Shown: positions 1 to 8,693 of the stretch, one piece after another | How positions within the stretch are numbered: the first letter of the stretch is position 1 | How the letters are laid out: each line of letters opens with the position of its first letter | NCBI GenBank assembly: GCA_945873925.1 | Contig: CAMCES010000004.1 | Coordinates: 17,922 to 81,921, forward strand | DNA length: 64,000 nt | From: Bordetella parapertussis | GTDB lineage: Bacteria; Pseudomonadota; Gammaproteobacteria; Burkholderiales; Burkholderiaceae_C | Reading direction: 5' to 3' | Program-made: the position numbers and the translations under genes | Notes under the pieces: generated by a model | The model's database searches: none | Told to the model about the DNA's origin: nothing | The model's input: the letters and a program-made list of their open reading frames with translations, nothing else

Positions 1-1484
1 AACTCAGCATGTCGTCGCGCACCGCGCAACAAGACCACGCCATGCAACTCGATGCCCGCAGTGGCGAACTGCGCCCGGTGGCACGCCATGTCGGCACCAC
101 GGTGGAGGTCAAGGAGCTGTTTTTCAGTACACCAGCGCGGCGAAAATTTTTGAAGTCCACCGCCACCGAGTGGGCGCATTGCCTGGAGTCTTTGCGGCGT
201 CATGCACTCGCCCGTCCCGATGTGGGCTTTGCCTTGTGGCACGACGGCAAGCTCAGCGCCCAGTGGCGTGCCCACACCCATGCCGAAGGTTTGAACCTGC
301 GCTTGGCCGATGTATTGGGCGAAGACTTTGTTCAAACCTCGATCGCCATCGACCACCAGCACGGCGGTGTGCGTGTCGTGGGTCGCGCGGGTTTGCCGGA
401 TGCAGCGCGGGCGCGGGCTGATCATCAATTTGCCTATGTGAATGGCCGCTATGTGCGCGACCGGGTGCTGAGCCACGCGGCTCGCAGTGCTTATGAAGAT
501 GTGTTGCACGGCCAACGCCAACCGGTGTATGCCCTGTACATCAGCATGGACCCGACACGTGTGGATGTGAACGTGCACCCCACCAAAATCGAACTGCGTT
601 TTCGCGACAGCCGGGAAGTACACCAAGCCGTGCAACACGCGTTGTCGCAAGCTTTGTCGGTGTCACGCGCTGGCCTGAGCCATGCCTTAACCAACCCCAG
701 CCCTTTTCAAGAGCGCCAAGAAGCCATTGCATCCTTGCAATCGTTTGGGCAGGCTTCGGCTTTTCAAACCGGCTTGCCTTGGAGCGGCGCAGGCCATGTG
801 GTGAACGATTTGAGCGCACTTTGGCCTTCCAGCAACCCAACGCCAAGCCAAGATGCTGCATCCACCCAGAACACCGAGGCACAACCCCTGCCCGCTGGCG
901 AATGGCCTTTGGGCAAGGCCTTGGCGCAGTTGCAAGGCGTTTACATCTTGGCCGAGAACAACCAAGGTTTGGTGGTGGTGGACATGCATGCCGCGCACGA
1001 ACGTATCGTGTATGAGCGCCTGAAAACCCAACTGACCCAGCACAGCGTGCAAAGTCAGGCCTTGTTGATCCCTGCCTCTTTTGCCGCCACGCCTGAAGAA
1101 TCGGCCACGGTGGACAACCATGCCGACACCCTGCGCAGTCTAGGGTTGGAGATCGAAAGCCTGTCCGCCCAGTCGCTGGTGGTGCGCAGCGTCCCTGCCA
1201 CCCTGGCCCAAGCCGATGCGGTTGCGCTGGCACGCAGCGTCCTGTCCGAGTTGGCCCAACACGATGCCCATCAGGTGCTGCAACGTGCGCGCGACGATGT
1301 CTTGGCTGCCATGGCTTGCCACGCTGCGGTGCGCGCCAACCGGCAACTGAGCTTGGAAGAAATGAATGCTTTGCTTCGGCAAATGGAAGTCACCGAACGC
1401 GCCGACCAGTGCAACCATGGTCGCCCGACCTGGCGGCAACTGGGCATGGGTGATTTAGACAAACTTTTTTTGAGAGGTCGCTGA
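1..1484 (+). CDS. mutL: DNA mismatch repair protein MutL, 3' part (5' end outside window)
   Basis: The reading frame is already open at base 3, so the N-terminal ATPase half starts upstream of the window. The visible part carries the conserved MutL segment LFFSTPARRKFLKS near its start, then a variable linker, then a C-terminal dimerisation domain. That domain has DMHAAHERIVYE (nt 981-1016), which fits the endonuclease motif DQHA(x)2E(x)4E, together with ACHAAVRA and CNHGRPT, the other metal-site motifs of nicking MutL proteins. It is therefore probably an endonuclease-type MutL, unlike that of E. coli. MutL couples mismatch recognition by MutS to strand excision. Its TGA overlaps the next ATG by one base. 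Confidence 0.95.
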   Translation, partial: LSMSSRTAQQDHAMQLDARSGELRPVARHVGTTVEVKELFFSTPARRKFLKSTATEWAHCLESLRRHALARPDVGFALWHDGKLSAQWRAHTHAEGLNLRLADVLGEDFVQTSIAIDHQHGGVRVVGRAGLPDAARARADHQFAYVNGRYVRDRVLSHAARSAYEDVLHGQRQPVYALYISMDPTRVDVNVHPTKIELRFRDSREVHQAVQHALSQALSVSRAGLSHALTNPSPFQERQEAIASLQSFGQASAFQTGLPWSGAGHVVNDLSALWPSSNPTPSQDAASTQNTEAQPLPAGEWPLGKALAQLQGVYILAENNQGLVVVDMHAAHERIVYERLKTQLTQHSVQSQALLIPASFAATPEESATVDNHADTLRSLGLEIESLSAQSLVVRSVPATLAQADAVALARSVLSELAQHDAHQVLQRARDDVLAAMACHAAVRANRQLSLEEMNALLRQMEVTERADQCNHGRPTWRQLGMGDLDKLFLRGR

Positions 1485-2677
1485 TGCCCACCTACCTGGT
1501 CATCGCCCTGCTCTCACTGGCGATTGGTTTGCAACCGGTGTCTACCGATTTGTACTTGCCGGGCTTGCCTGGCCTGGCTGCAGATTTGCAGGCCAGTGTC
1601 AGCATGGTCCAGTACACCCTCACAGGGTTGTTGCTGGCCTTTGGTATTTCACAGTTGCTGTGGGGGCCGTTTTCCGACAAGGTGGGCAGACGCCCGATCA
1701 TGTTGTTTGGCCTGGCAGCTTACAGTGCGGCTGCGATTGGCTGTGTGTTGAGCACTTCCATCGAAACGTTGGTCTGTTGGCGGGTGGTGCAAGGTGCCGC
1801 GATGGGTGCGGTGATCACCAGCGCCCGGGCCGTGGTGCGCGATCTTTACCAGCCACTCGAAGGGGCCAAGGTCATGTCCAAGGCCATGACAGGACTGGGT
1901 GTGTTGGCATGCACCAGCCCCCCTTTGGGTGGCTTTTTAAGCCAGCACTGGGGCTGGCAATGGGCGTTGGCATCGGTTGCTTTGTATGCGTTGTTCACGC
2001 TCGGGGTGGTGGCATGGCGGTTCGAGGAAACCATCCAGACCCGCAACCCTGAGGCATTGCATTTCCCCAACATGCTGCGTATTTGGCTGGACGTTTTGCG
2101 TCACCCCACGTTTCGCGCCTTTGCCCTGCTTTCCTTGGCGGCTTATGGGGCCTTGTTCACCTATTTGGCCACTTCGGCTTTCGTGTTCATCCAGGTGCTG
2201 CACCTCACAGGTCTTGAGTTGGGTTGGGTGTTATCGTCGATGTCGGTGGTCTACATTGTTGGAACGATTGTTTGTCGCTATTTGTTGCGCCGCATTGGCA
2301 TGCGTCAAACGATTGCATGGGCCGGTGCGTCAAGCGCACTCAGTGGGTGTTTGCTGTGCCTGCTGGTCTATACCGATTCAGCCACTGCCACTGGCCTGGT
2401 GCTGGCCATGTACCCCATGATCTTGGCCCACGGTATCCACCAACCCATTGGTCAAAGTGGTGCGTTGGGTCCCTTTCCTTTGTCAGCTGGCGCAGCCTCT
2501 GCGCTCAATGGTTTTTTGATGATGTTGGCGGCTTTTGTGACAGGCGCTTGGCTTGGTGAAAGCATCGATGGCACCTTGTTTCCGCTGGCGCATGGGGTGG
2601 CTTTTTGGGCCACGATTTTGGCCTTGACGGCTTGGACCTTGGTGCAATGGCATGGCCAATCTCTCAACAACCATTGA
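1484..2677 (+). CDS. MFS multidrug exporter, Bcr/CflA type
   Basis: This is a 397-residue, 12-helix major facilitator. The loop between helices 2 and 3 carries the family signature ([12 protein letters not shown]), and the N-terminus [14 protein letters not shown] is typical of the Bcr/CflA drug-resistance subfamily. It would act in the inner membrane as a proton-coupled exporter; the substrate cannot be read from sequence. The ATG overlaps the mutL stop by one base and the 3' end runs 26 bases into miaA, so it sits inside a tightly packed mutL-MFS-miaA-rluA unit. The subfamily is fairly secure; the physiological role is unknown. Confidence 0.85.
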   Translation: MPTYLVIALLSLAIGLQPVSTDLYLPGLPGLAADLQASVSMVQYTLTGLLLAFGISQLLWGPFSDKVGRRPIMLFGLAAYSAAAIGCVLSTSIETLVCWRVVQGAAMGAVITSARAVVRDLYQPLEGAKVMSKAMTGLGVLACTSPPLGGFLSQHWGWQWALASVALYALFTLGVVAWRFEETIQTRNPEALHFPNMLRIWLDVLRHPTFRAFALLSLAAYGALFTYLATSAFVFIQVLHLTGLELGWVLSSMSVVYIVGTIVCRYLLRRIGMRQTIAWAGASSALSGCLLCLLVYTDSATATGLVLAMYPMILAHGIHQPIGQSGALGPFPLSAGAASALNGFLMMLAAFVTGAWLGESIDGTLFPLAHGVAFWATILALTAWTLVQWHGQSLNNH

Positions 2678-3638
2678 GTCGATTCCAGACTGGCAGGCGC
2701 TGGCGATTGCCGGGCCTACCGCCTCGGGTAAGACCGCGCTGGCTTTGCGGTTGGCCCAGCACATCCCCCTTGAAATCATCAGTGCCGACTCGGCCTTGGT
2801 CTACCAGGGCATGGACATCGGCACGGCCAAGCCTTCAGCCGATGAATTGGCCAGTGTGCCGCACCATTTGATCGGTATCCGTGACCCCTTGCAGGCATAC
2901 AGTGCAGCTGAATTTGCGCGTGATGCTGCCCGTTTGATCCATGAAATACAAGCCCGAGGCAAACTGCCTTTGCTGGTGGGCGGCACCATGTTGTATTTCA
3001 AAGCACTCAGGGAGGGCTTGGACGATTTGCCCCTGGCCGACCCAGCAGTGCGAACCGAGATTGAGACCAAAGCCATGGCCTTGGGTTGGCCGGCCTTGCA
3101 CACCGAACTCGCCTTGGTGGACCCCCAGACGGCTGCCCGCTTGCCGCCCAATGATGCACAACGGATTTCCCGTGCCTTGGAAGTGTGGCAGCTCACCGGG
3201 CAGCCCTTGTCGTCTTTTTTTGGCGCCACCCGGGTGGCTGGGCCGCGTATCGCCTTGCTGTCTTTGGCGCCGCAAGATCGGTCTTGGTTGCACCAACGCA
3301 TTGCCCAACGTTTTGACGACATGCTCCAACAAGGCTTGGTTGAGGAGGTCCAGCAGTTGCGCCAGCGCGGCGATTTGCACCCAGACTTGCCGTCGATGCG
3401 CTGCGTGGGCTACCGACAAGTGTGGGAGGCATTGGACACAGCGGGTGGTCACCCTTTGTCTGGCAAAGACCTGTCGGCGTTGCGAGACAAAGGCATCGCA
3501 GCCAGCCGGCAATTGGCCAAGCGGCAGTTGACCTGGCTGCGCAGCATGCCCGACAGGCATGACCTGGCCTGCGATGAAGACGGCGTGTGGACAAACACAC
3601 TCGCCACGGTGCGGCGGCTGGTCCCATCAGCAAACTGA
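2652..3638 (+). CDS. miaA: tRNA dimethylallyltransferase MiaA
   Basis: A 328-residue protein with a Walker A loop GPTASGKT at residues 21-28, followed by the [19 protein letters not shown] segment that binds substrate in MiaA. It transfers a dimethylallyl group to N6 of A37 in tRNAs reading UNN codons, supporting reading-frame maintenance. Length and motif order match the family. The chosen ATG lies inside the end of the upstream MFS gene, 26 bases before its stop, so translation is probably coupled. miaA next to mutL is a common proteobacterial arrangement. Confidence 0.96.
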   Translation: MANLSTTIESIPDWQALAIAGPTASGKTALALRLAQHIPLEIISADSALVYQGMDIGTAKPSADELASVPHHLIGIRDPLQAYSAAEFARDAARLIHEIQARGKLPLLVGGTMLYFKALREGLDDLPLADPAVRTEIETKAMALGWPALHTELALVDPQTAARLPPNDAQRISRALEVWQLTGQPLSSFFGATRVAGPRIALLSLAPQDRSWLHQRIAQRFDDMLQQGLVEEVQQLRQRGDLHPDLPSMRCVGYRQVWEALDTAGGHPLSGKDLSALRDKGIAASRQLAKRQLTWLRSMPDRHDLACDEDGVWTNTLATVRRLVPSAN

Positions 3639-3642
3639 TGCC

Positions 3643-4311
3643 ATGACCGCCAACGCGCCCCTGCCTGCAGATACCCCCCTGCAGATCATTTACCAAGACG
3701 CTGGCTTGCTGGTGGTCAACAAACCCAGCGGTTTACTCAGTGTGCCTGGCAAAGGACCTGACAAACAAGACTGTCTGTGGTCCAGGCTCCAGAGGACCCA
3801 TCCAAGTGCATTGGTGGTGCACAGGTTGGATCAGGCCACTTCAGGGCTGATGGTTTTCGCCTTGAATCCAGACATGCAGCGAAAACTCAGCCTGTCTTTC
3901 GAGGTGCGGCAGGTGCACAAGGCGTATTTGGCCTGGGTAGAAGGCATCGTCCCCCACAGCACCGACTGGCAAACCATCGACTTGCCAATCTTGCTTGACT
4001 GGCCCAACCGCCCCCTGCACATCATTGACCCCTTGGGTAAGCCCAGCCTGACCCAATGGCGCTGCCTGGCGCACCACCGCCATTTGTCTGGCTCCTTGCT
4101 GCTGTTGCAGCCGCAAACCGGCAGATCCCACCAACTGCGGGTCCACCTGCAAGCGATCGGACATCCGATCTGGGGTGATGCGCTCTATGCCCCGCCTTCG
4201 GTCTTGGCCCGCTCGGGCAGGCTGATGCTGCATGCCCTGGCCCTTGGCCTGACACACCCCGATAACGGCCAGCCCATGCACTGGATGTGCGAAGCGGATT
4301 GGCCTGTTTAG
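3643..4311 (+). CDS. rluA: Pseudouridine synthase RluA (23S rRNA U746 / tRNA U32)
   Basis: The protein has 222 residues, close to the ~219 of E. coli RluA, when the ATG four bases after the miaA stop is used; an upstream in-frame start would lie inside miaA. Motifs include VVNKPSGLLSVPG, the catalytic HRLDQATSG (Asp63) and PQTGRSHQLRVH near the C-terminus. LILLDWPNRP-like sequence in the middle also resembles RluA itself more than RluC/RluD, and there is no S4 domain. It isomerises specific uridines in 23S rRNA and tRNA. RluA rather than another short RluA-family enzyme is my best reading, not proven. Confidence 0.88.
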   Translation: MTANAPLPADTPLQIIYQDAGLLVVNKPSGLLSVPGKGPDKQDCLWSRLQRTHPSALVVHRLDQATSGLMVFALNPDMQRKLSLSFEVRQVHKAYLAWVEGIVPHSTDWQTIDLPILLDWPNRPLHIIDPLGKPSLTQWRCLAHHRHLSGSLLLLQPQTGRSHQLRVHLQAIGHPIWGDALYAPPSVLARSGRLMLHALALGLTHPDNGQPMHWMCEADWPV

Positions 4312-4326
4312 ATAACCCGCTCTAAT

Positions 4327-4343
4327 TTGCTGCAATGCAACAA
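4327..4343. promoter_or_regulatory. Imperfect palindrome upstream of phasin promoter (candidate PhaR site 1)
   Basis: The 17-base sequence TTGCTGCAATGCAACAA is palindromic except at three positions and contains TGC-AAT-GCA. It lies immediately upstream of the phasin -35 element. TGC-N3-GCA dyads are bound by the PHA regulator PhaR in some alphaproteobacteria; applying that here is inference. Confidence 0.5.
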
Positions 4344-4350
4344 AACCCAC

Positions 4351-4378
4351 TTGTTTTCCCTAGGGCTAACCCTATACT
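4351..4378 (+). promoter_or_regulatory. Sigma-70-type promoter of the phasin gene
   Basis: TTGTTT (4351-4356), a 16-base spacer and TATACT (4373-4378) give a good sigma-70 promoter about 70 bases before the phasin ATG. It lies between two TGC-N3-GCA dyads. Confidence 0.6.
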
Positions 4379-4385
4379 TCATGCC

Positions 4386-4402
4386 ATGTTGCGCTGCAAC
4401 AT
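4386..4402. promoter_or_regulatory. Perfect-arm palindrome at the phasin transcription start (candidate PhaR site 2)
   Basis: ATGTTGC and GCAACAT form perfect 7-base arms around GCT. The site sits just downstream of the -10 element, where a bound repressor would block initiation. It shares TTGC-N3-GCAA with the upstream dyad, whose centre is about 59 bases away. Confidence 0.55.
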
Positions 4403-4449
4403 CACAGCACCGCAGCAATGACCATCAACTCAACCCAAGGAAACTCACC

Positions 4450-4992
4450 ATGATGACCCCAGAACAAATGATTGCTTCACATAAAGCCAACATCCAAGAC
4501 CTTTTCGGCCTGTCCGAAAAAGCCTTCTTCGGCCTTGAAAAAATGGTTGAACTGAACCTGGCGACCGCCAAAGCAGCCATGCAAGACAACCTCAAGCACA
4601 CACAAGCCATGTTGAGCGTCAAAGACCTGCAAGAGCTGATGGCCCTGCAAGCAGGTTACCTCCAACCCATGGCTGACAAAGTCAACTCTTTCAGCCGCCA
4701 CCTATATGACATCGCCTCTTCCACCAGCGGTGAGTTCACCAAAGCGGTAGAAGAAAAAGCCACTGAGGCACAAAAAGCCGTCGCTGGTTTGGTTGATGCT
4801 GCTAGCAAAAATGCACCTGCTGGCTCTGAGTCCGCTGTGGCCATGATCAAAAGCGCGGTTGCTGCCAGCCAAACCGCTTTTGAAAGCGTGCAAAAAGCAG
4901 TGAAACAAGCCACTGAAGCGGCTGAAGCCAACATGCAAGCGGTGGTCACCTCCAACGTTGCAACTGCCAAGCCTGCCGCACGCAAGCGTTAA
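4450..4992 (+). CDS. phaP: Phasin (PHA granule-associated protein)
   Basis: A 180-residue, lysine/alanine-rich, almost wholly helical protein without signal peptide. The N-terminus (MMTPEQMIASHKANIQDLF) and the segment with many Ala, Lys, Val and Gln typify Burkholderiales phasins of the phasin_2 family. Phasins coat polyhydroxyalkanoate granules and control their number and size. The ATG pair at 4450 is preceded by AAGGA (4437-4441); a longer in-frame reading upstream lacks phasin-like sequence. The gene has its own promoter and a terminator just after its stop, so it is monocistronic. No PHA synthase gene is in the window. Confidence 0.9.
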   Translation: MMTPEQMIASHKANIQDLFGLSEKAFFGLEKMVELNLATAKAAMQDNLKHTQAMLSVKDLQELMALQAGYLQPMADKVNSFSRHLYDIASSTSGEFTKAVEEKATEAQKAVAGLVDAASKNAPAGSESAVAMIKSAVAASQTAFESVQKAVKQATEAAEANMQAVVTSNVATAKPAARKR

Positions 4993-5015
4993 TCACCCCC
5001 CCGTGGTTGTGCAAC

Positions 5016-5042
5016 AAAGCCCGCTCAACGCGGGCTTTTTTC
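5016..5042. terminator. Bidirectional intrinsic terminator between phasin and patatin genes
   Basis: AAAGCCCGC (5016-5024) and GCGGGCTTT (5030-5038) form a 9-bp stem with loop TCAAC, followed by a T run. The A-rich left flank gives a shorter U run on the other strand. It separates two convergent genes; the patatin stop codon is at 5041-5043. Confidence 0.85.
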
Positions 5043-5958
5043 ATCGTGCCAAAGCAGCCTTGACCTGTGGCAGGGCTTGCTTCATGGCAGCCCGGCCGGC
5101 TTCAATACTTTTTTTGCGCGCAGAGAATTCAGCGCTGCCGACGCTGTGCAATTCGGGCCTGACAACGACATTGGCATGCGGAAATTCGAGCAGGCTGATG
5201 CTCTTACCCATGATGCTGAATGTTTGCAACAGCACCTTGAAAATGTCACTGGTTTTCGCGTCTTCAGGGCGGCTAGAAATGTCCACCGCAATGATGTATT
5301 GCGCACCCATTTGTTTCACATACAGCACCGGCACGGGGGAGACCAAACCGCCATCGACATAGTCGCGGTTGCCAATGCGCACTGGCTCAAATACCGAGGG
5401 CACAGCGCTGGAGGCCCGCACGGCGGTGGCCACATCGCCGCGGCGAAACAAAATGCCGTCGCCCGTTTGCAAATCGGTGGCCACGATGCCCAAGGGAATT
5501 TTCATGTCCTCGATCTTCAAACCATTGAGTTGGCTGTTGATGTACTTGCCCAGCGCCTCACCTCGCAACACGCCCCGCCCAGCGAAAGGCAAGGTCCAGT
5601 CAGTTAACTGCGATTCATCCATGGCGTCAGCCAACCAGGTCAATTGCCCCCCGGTTTTGCCGCTGGCATAAAAAGCCGCCACCAAACTGCCTGCAGATGT
5701 GCCAGCGATGAAGTCCGGCTTGATGCCTTCTTCTTCCAACACCTGTAGCACCCCAATGTGCGCGAACCCGCGGGCCGCGCCGCCACCCAGGGCCAAACCG
5801 ATTTTGGGCATCTTCTTGGGCTCAGGTGCTCGCACCTCAGGTGTGGGCGTGGGGGCTGGGGCAGGCGGTGTCGCGCAGGCAACCAATACCAGCAAGCCAG
5901 CCAACAAGAGATGGCGAGAAAAAGTGTTCATGGGTGAAGAGGTTGCAGTCATCGCCAT
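5041..5958 (-). CDS. Patatin-like phospholipase lipoprotein (RssA-like)
   Basis: Patatin hydrolase fold: oxyanion segment GGGAARG (58-64), nucleophile elbow GTSAG with Ser88, and the dyad Asp in DGGLVSPVP. The N-terminus has a lipoprotein signal ending LLVLVACA, so the mature protein is probably anchored in an envelope membrane through Cys28, followed by a Pro-rich linker. It would cleave acyl esters of phospholipids or related lipids. The ATG at 5958 has GAGAGA just upstream; ATGs at 5952 or 5931 are possible and keep the signal peptide. It converges on the phasin gene. Confidence 0.88.
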   Translation of the reverse strand: MAMTATSSPMNTFSRHLLLAGLLVLVACATPPAPAPTPTPEVRAPEPKKMPKIGLALGGGAARGFAHIGVLQVLEEEGIKPDFIAGTSAGSLVAAFYASGKTGGQLTWLADAMDESQLTDWTLPFAGRGVLRGEALGKYINSQLNGLKIEDMKIPLGIVATDLQTGDGILFRRGDVATAVRASSAVPSVFEPVRIGNRDYVDGGLVSPVPVLYVKQMGAQYIIAVDISSRPEDAKTSDIFKVLLQTFSIMGKSISLLEFPHANVVVRPELHSVGSAEFSARKKSIEAGRAAMKQALPQVKAALAR

Positions 5959-6040
5959 ATTCTCTCAGGCTGGCACTGCCATAATCTTTTGGCTGGGTCA
6001 GGATCCTCAGGCCCCTGTGTTTTCAAGTTGAAAGGCAAAG

Positions 6041-6799
6041 ATGCAAATCAAAAACAATGTATTTATCGTCACCGGCGGCGCATCCGGTTTGGGCGAAGGG
6101 ACCGCCAGGATGCTCGCCCAACAGGGCGGCGAGGTGGTCATTGCCGACATGCAGGATGAAAAAGGTCAGGCGATTGCGGCTGAGATCGGTGGCGCTTTTG
6201 TGCACTGCGACGTGAGCAATGAAGAACACGCCAGCGCCGCGGTGGCCAAGGCGCAAAGCCTGGGCAAGTTGTCTGGCTTGGTCAACTGCGCAGGCATTGC
6301 CACCGCAGAGCGTACGGTGGGCAAAACGGGCCCCCATCTGCTGGCCGGTTTCCAACGCACCATCAGCATCAACCTGGTCGGTAGTTTCAACATGATCCGC
6401 TTGGCAGCCCAAGCCATGAGCAGCAACACCCCCGAGGCAACAGGTGAGCGTGGCGTGTTGATTTCCACCGCCTCGGTGGCCGCCTACGATGGGCAAATTG
6501 GCCAAGCGGCTTACTCGGCTTCCAAAGGCGGCATCGTGGGCATGACCCTGCCGATTGCGCGTGACCTGTCCAAACTCGGTATCCGTAACATGACCATTGC
6601 GCCAGGCATTTTCGGCACCCCCATGATGTTCTCCATGCCCAAGGACGTGCAAGAAGCCTTGGCTGCTGGCGTGCCTTTCCCGTCGCGCCTGGGCACCCCA
6701 AATGATTACGCCAAGTTGGTGCTGCACATCCTTGACAACGACATGCTCAATGGTGAAGTGATTCGCCTGGACGGCGCCATTCGCCTGCCCCCGAAATAA
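6041..6799 (+). CDS. SDR family 3-hydroxyacyl-CoA dehydrogenase, type II (HSD10-like)
   Basis: A 252-residue classical short-chain dehydrogenase. Cofactor motif TGGASGLG is at residues 11-18, NCAGIA follows mid-protein, and the active site has YSASK with an upstream STASVA serine. The segments [11 protein letters not shown] and [14 protein letters not shown] are typical of the type-2 3-hydroxyacyl-CoA dehydrogenase branch, which uses NAD to oxidise 3-hydroxyacyl-CoA in fatty-acid or isoleucine breakdown. AAAGGCAAAG precedes the ATG. It is 12 bases upstream of ggt and may share its transcript, though no functional link is evident. Confidence 0.88.
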   Translation: MQIKNNVFIVTGGASGLGEGTARMLAQQGGEVVIADMQDEKGQAIAAEIGGAFVHCDVSNEEHASAAVAKAQSLGKLSGLVNCAGIATAERTVGKTGPHLLAGFQRTISINLVGSFNMIRLAAQAMSSNTPEATGERGVLISTASVAAYDGQIGQAAYSASKGGIVGMTLPIARDLSKLGIRNMTIAPGIFGTPMMFSMPKDVQEALAAGVPFPSRLGTPNDYAKLVLHILDNDMLNGEVIRLDGAIRLPPK

Positions 6800-6811
6800 G
6801 CAAGGTTTCAG

Positions 6812-8689
6812 ATGTCATACGCCTCGAACACCGCCATCGCTGCCCAAATATGGCGTCAACACAGCCTTGCGGTGCTGATTACAGCCGTCTTAGCAGCCAG
6901 CGCTGCACCCGCCTTGGCCAATGAAAAAGCAATTGCGCCTGCGCAACCCGAAGCCGCCACGGGCTTCCAGGCCAAGCCCGGCTGGAACCTGAAAAACCGC
7001 GGCGTGTCTGCAGCCAATCCCTTGGCAGCGGACGCGGGTTACCAGATCCTCAAAGCCGGCGGCTCTGCTGTGGATGCAGCGATTGCCGTGCAACTGGTGT
7101 TGACTTTGGTCGAACCGCAGTCGAGCGGTATCGGTGGCGGGGCTTTTTTGCTGCACCACGATGGCCAGAAAACACAGGTGTTCGATGGACGAGAAACCGC
7201 CCCCCACCTGGCCCATGAGGAACTCTTCATGTTCAACAATGGCCTGTTGATGTCGGTCACAGAAGCCGCCGTCGGTGGCCGCGCGGTGGGCGTGCCTGGT
7301 GTGTTGCGCATGCTTGAAGATGCGCACCGCCAACACGGCAAATTGGCATGGGCCAAACTGTTTCAACCCGCGATCACTCTGGCCGAACGGGGCTTCAAAA
7401 TCAGCCCGCGCCTGCATGCCTTGTTGCTGGCTAACCGACCATTGCGCAGAGACCTGCAAGCTGCGCCCTATTTCTACAAACCCAATGGCCAACCACTGCC
7501 TGTGGGTCATGTGTTGAAAAACCCTGGCTTGGCCCAAGTGCTCAAACTCTTGGCCAAAGACGGCGCAGATGCTTTTTACCAGGGCCCGCTGGCGCAGTTG
7601 GTTGTCAACAAGGTGTCTCAACACCCCAACAACCCCGGTTTGTTGACCATGCATGACATGGCCCGCTACCGCAGCACGGTGCGTGAACCCTTGTGCTTCA
7701 GCCATGCTGGATCAGCGGGCAAAGCCGTCAAGGTGTGTGGCGCACCGCCACCCAGCTCAGGCTTGCTTGCCATGGGACAAGTCATGGGCATCTTGGCGGC
7801 CAGCTCAGCCGCCCAAGCCACACCAACGCCTTGGGCCGAGCGCAACACGGTGGTGCCTGATGCCGCCTGGCTGCACAACTACAACGAAGCTGCACGCTTG
7901 GCATTTGCGGACCGGGCGGTCTATGTGGCTGACCCTGACTTTGTCAAAGCGCCCGGTGGTCAATGGGGCAACATGCTCGCGCCGAGCTATTTGCAACAAC
8001 GCGCCGCGCTGATCGGTCCATTGCGCATGAGCCAAGCCACTGCAGGTCAACCTGCTCTCGCCAACACCAGCTTTGCACCGATGCCCGAGCAACCCGAGCA
8101 AGGCACCAGCCACATCAGCATCGAGGATGGTCTGGGCAACAGCGTCTCCATGACCAGCAGCATCGAAACCAGTTTTGGTTCGCGCATCATGGTCAACATG
8201 GGCAAACCGGGTGGCTTTTTACTCAATAGCCAACTCTCCGACTTCAGCTTTGCCCCTTTTGACGCCACAGGCCAGGCGATCGCGAATCGGGTCCAAGCCA
8301 ACAAACGTCCCCGCTCTTCCATGAACCCGGTGTTGGTGTTTGAACAAACTGGCCATGGCGAGGCGGGTCCGGTGGTGGCGAGTCTGGGCAGTCCAGGCGG
8401 CAGCTTGATCATCCACTTCACTGCGCAAAGCCTGTGGGCCATGTTGCACTGGAACCAAAATGCCCAGCAGGCGTTCAACATGCCCCACTCAGGCGTGGTC
8501 AAGCCCGATGGCATCTTGCTGCTCGAAAAAGGCGTCTTCCCCCAAAACACGCTCAACACCTTGAAGAGCAAAAACCATGTGCTGCTGGAAGTCGACATGC
8601 CCAGTGGTTTGCAAGGTATCCAACGCCAAGGATCAGAATGGTTCGGCGCAGCCGACCCTCGCCGAGAAGGCCGTGTGAGCGGCGACTGA
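6812..8689 (+). CDS. ggt: Gamma-glutamyltransferase
   Basis: A 625-residue precursor with an N-terminal signal peptide ending near PALANE, so it acts in the periplasm. The large-subunit part carries NPLAADAGYQILKAGGSAVD and SGIGGGAFLL. The autoprocessing site is in EQGTSHISIEDG: Thr432 would become the N-terminal nucleophile of the small subunit. MNPVLV and GSPGGS, which shape the gamma-glutamyl site, follow. The enzyme hydrolyses or transfers the gamma-glutamyl group of glutathione. Only four bases separate its stop from dnaG, so ggt takes the place that rpsU holds in the usual rpsU-dnaG-rpoD operon. Confidence 0.94.
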   Translation: MSYASNTAIAAQIWRQHSLAVLITAVLAASAAPALANEKAIAPAQPEAATGFQAKPGWNLKNRGVSAANPLAADAGYQILKAGGSAVDAAIAVQLVLTLVEPQSSGIGGGAFLLHHDGQKTQVFDGRETAPHLAHEELFMFNNGLLMSVTEAAVGGRAVGVPGVLRMLEDAHRQHGKLAWAKLFQPAITLAERGFKISPRLHALLLANRPLRRDLQAAPYFYKPNGQPLPVGHVLKNPGLAQVLKLLAKDGADAFYQGPLAQLVVNKVSQHPNNPGLLTMHDMARYRSTVREPLCFSHAGSAGKAVKVCGAPPPSSGLLAMGQVMGILAASSAAQATPTPWAERNTVVPDAAWLHNYNEAARLAFADRAVYVADPDFVKAPGGQWGNMLAPSYLQQRAALIGPLRMSQATAGQPALANTSFAPMPEQPEQGTSHISIEDGLGNSVSMTSSIETSFGSRIMVNMGKPGGFLLNSQLSDFSFAPFDATGQAIANRVQANKRPRSSMNPVLVFEQTGHGEAGPVVASLGSPGGSLIIHFTAQSLWAMLHWNQNAQQAFNMPHSGVVKPDGILLLEKGVFPQNTLNTLKSKNHVLLEVDMPSGLQGIQRQGSEWFGAADPRREGRVSGD

Positions 8690-8693
8690 TCGC

